Source of the DNA: Lachnospiraceae bacterium UBA6998 | GTDB lineage: Bacteria; Bacillota; Clostridia; Lachnospirales; Lachnospiraceae | Length of the DNA: 16,039 bases | Reading direction: 5' to 3' | NCBI GenBank assembly: GCA_002448395.1 | Contig: DJXS01000008.1 | Location: forward strand, 1 to 16,039 | In this document: positions 14,730 through 16,039 of the stretch, piece after piece | How positions within the stretch are numbered: position 1 is the stretch's first letter | How the letters are laid out: each line of letters starts with the position of its first letter | Notes under the pieces: model-generated | What the model was told of the DNA's origin: nothing | Database searches by the model: none | Seen by the model: only the letters and a program-made list of their open reading frames with translations | Position numbers and translations under genes: made by a program

Positions 14730-16039
14730 ATGAATACCAGAATCAAGTGCAACAACGGTACCTTCATCGGTAAGGAGACAGACGAGCTGATTATCTGGAA
14801 GGGCATTCCCTACGCGACGCAGCCGGTGGGGAAGCTTCGCTGGCAGAAGGCACTTCCTGCCGCGGACGATGACGGTGTGTACGACGCGACAAAGCCCGGC
14901 TCCGTTCCCATCGGGCCTCTGAACGACTCGGAGGGAACGGCGGAGTTCGGCGAGGACTGCCTCGTGCTGAACATATACTGCAATACCGGCTGCAATGAGA
15001 GCAAAAAGCCGGTCATGGTGTGGATCCACGGCGGCGGGTTCTGCGCCGAATCCCAGGCGTCGCCCCTCTACGACCTCACCAGCATCTCCAGGCAGTACCC
15101 CGACATCCTGTTCGTGTCCATCGACTACCGTCTGGGTTTCATGGGATTCATGAACTTCGAGCGGGTTCCGGGCGGAGAGAACTTCAGGGATGCAGGCAAC
15201 CTCGGCCTGCTCGACCAGCTTGAGGCCCTCAGGTGGATACAGAAAAACATCGCCGGGTTCGGCGGCGATCCGGACAACGTGACGATTTTCGGCGAGTCGG
15301 CAGGTTCGGCAAGCACCACCTTCCTTCCGCTCATCGACGGAAGCGAGGGACTCTTTAAGAGAATCATCGCCCAGAGCGCCAACATCGCCTACTGTGACAC
15401 GATGGAGCACGGCATCCACGTCACGCAGAACTTCCTGACCGCAACGGGCTGCCAGACCATGGACGAGCTGATGGCACTCACCACCCAGGAGCTTGTAGAC
15501 GCCTATGCGAAGGCAGCTGTCATTGACAAAAACTGCCTTCTCGGAACTGCCAACTTCCCGCTCCTCGACGGCGTCACGCTGCCCGAGGACCGGGCGGACC
15601 TGTACGTGATGTGGGGAGACGAGAAGAGGGCCGGAATCGATATGATGATCGGGTCCAACCTGGACGAGATCAGGTACTTCGTTCCGACCGAGGGCGGCGA
15701 AGAAGGCTTCCTCGACACGCTGAGGTGGATCGCGAAGAGGGACCGCGCCCTGCTCAATGACCAGGAGAAGGCCATGTACGACGAGTTCATGGCCACGCTC
15801 GCAGACGAAAGCGAGGGGGCCAGGCTGGAGCAATACTGCAACGACATCAACTTCCGCGCCGGCAACACCAATATGGCCATCAGGCACTCTGCCGCCGGCG
15901 GCAATACCTACATGTACTTCATCAGGAAGCCGGTGACGACCCCTCAGCTTGGCGCGATCCACGCGGCCGAGATTCCTTACCTGTTCGATACCTGCATACC
16001 GGACCCCATGGGGAGCGGAGAGATCGTCGGGACCGACGA
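14730..16039 (+). CDS. Type-B carboxylesterase, copy 3 (3' end outside window)
   Basis: An open frame from ATG 14730, with GAAAGGA about 10 bases upstream, to the right edge: 436 residues without a stop. Elements in order: WKGIPYATQPVG (23-34), GEDCLVLNIY (74-83), oxyanion loop WIHGGG (98-103), nucleophile elbow GESAG (188-192, Ser190), probable acid E313 in GSNLDEIRYF, and catalytic His411 in LGAIHAAEIPYLF. The triad is already complete; the missing end is probably 60-100 residues. No signal peptide is seen. It shares general architecture with copies 1 and 2 but is clearly diverged, notably the shorter N-terminus (MNTRIKCNNGTFIG) and different loops, which suggests a different substrate. It lies 51 bases downstream of copy 2 on the same strand with no terminator between them. 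Confidence 0.93.
   Translation, partial: MNTRIKCNNGTFIGKETDELIIWKGIPYATQPVGKLRWQKALPAADDDGVYDATKPGSVPIGPLNDSEGTAEFGEDCLVLNIYCNTGCNESKKPVMVWIHGGGFCAESQASPLYDLTSISRQYPDILFVSIDYRLGFMGFMNFERVPGGENFRDAGNLGLLDQLEALRWIQKNIAGFGGDPDNVTIFGESAGSASTTFLPLIDGSEGLFKRIIAQSANIAYCDTMEHGIHVTQNFLTATGCQTMDELMALTTQELVDAYAKAAVIDKNCLLGTANFPLLDGVTLPEDRADLYVMWGDEKRAGIDMMIGSNLDEIRYFVPTEGGEEGFLDTLRWIAKRDRALLNDQEKAMYDEFMATLADESEGARLEQYCNDINFRAGNTNMAIRHSAAGGNTYMYFIRKPVTTPQLGAIHAAEIPYLFDTCIPDPMGSGEIVGTD

Noticed and set aside
14661..15962. Minus-strand open frame of 433 codons
   Set aside because: Antisense shadow of carboxylesterase copy 3, whose complete catalytic triad is on the plus strand.

Overview
The window looks like part of a low-to-mid GC Bacillota genome, most probably class Clostridia and perhaps Lachnospiraceae. 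The reasons are AAAGGAG-type ribosome binding sites, GTGA-coupled start/stop overlaps, simple rho-independent terminators, and the gene types present: class II LysS, a MATE exporter, a GntP-like permease, a LytS-type kinase and an HNH fragment of a kind common in Clostridia. The taxonomic call is an inference. No tRNA, rRNA, CRISPR array or intact transposase was seen.

Layout. (1) 1-1090: the 3' end of lysS (+) with its terminator, then the C-terminal piece of an HNH endonuclease gene (-) with its own terminator. (2) 1090-4542: the C-terminal piece of a LytS-type histidine kinase (+) runs tail to tail into a minus-strand operon of a type-B carboxylesterase and a YtcJ-like amidohydrolase. (3) 4801-8226: a plus-strand run of a 170-residue unknown protein, an in-frame MATE/amidohydrolase chimera and a complete amidohydrolase, closed by a terminator. 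(4) 8483-9058: an orphan two-helix membrane protein. (5) 9092-10400: a graveyard holding a repeat-rich stretch, a cupin fragment, a GntP-like permease with an in-frame internal deletion, and two very short gene ends around terminators. (6) 10430-12315: a coupled minus-strand operon of a response regulator with the unusual order XRE HTH then REC, and a LytS-type membrane histidine kinase. (7) 12435-16039: a plus-strand amidohydrolase C-terminal fragment followed by two more type-B carboxylesterases, the last cut by the window edge.

Working picture. The window is an accessory catabolic island made of repeated copies of the same parts: at least four amidohydrolases (two complete, two partial), three carboxylesterases, a permease, a cupin protein and a membrane sensor/regulator pair. 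A second, broken kinase suggests the sensor module was also once duplicated. A plausible role, by inference only, is import and stepwise hydrolysis of ester- and amide- or cyclic-amide-containing small molecules; none of the hydrolases shows a signal peptide, so hydrolysis should be cytoplasmic. The most striking structural fact is that about seven places in 16 kb join the middle of one gene to something else, and two of these keep the reading frame. This means either heavy deletion and recombination in a paralogue-rich island or a collapsed assembly; the sequence alone cannot separate the two.
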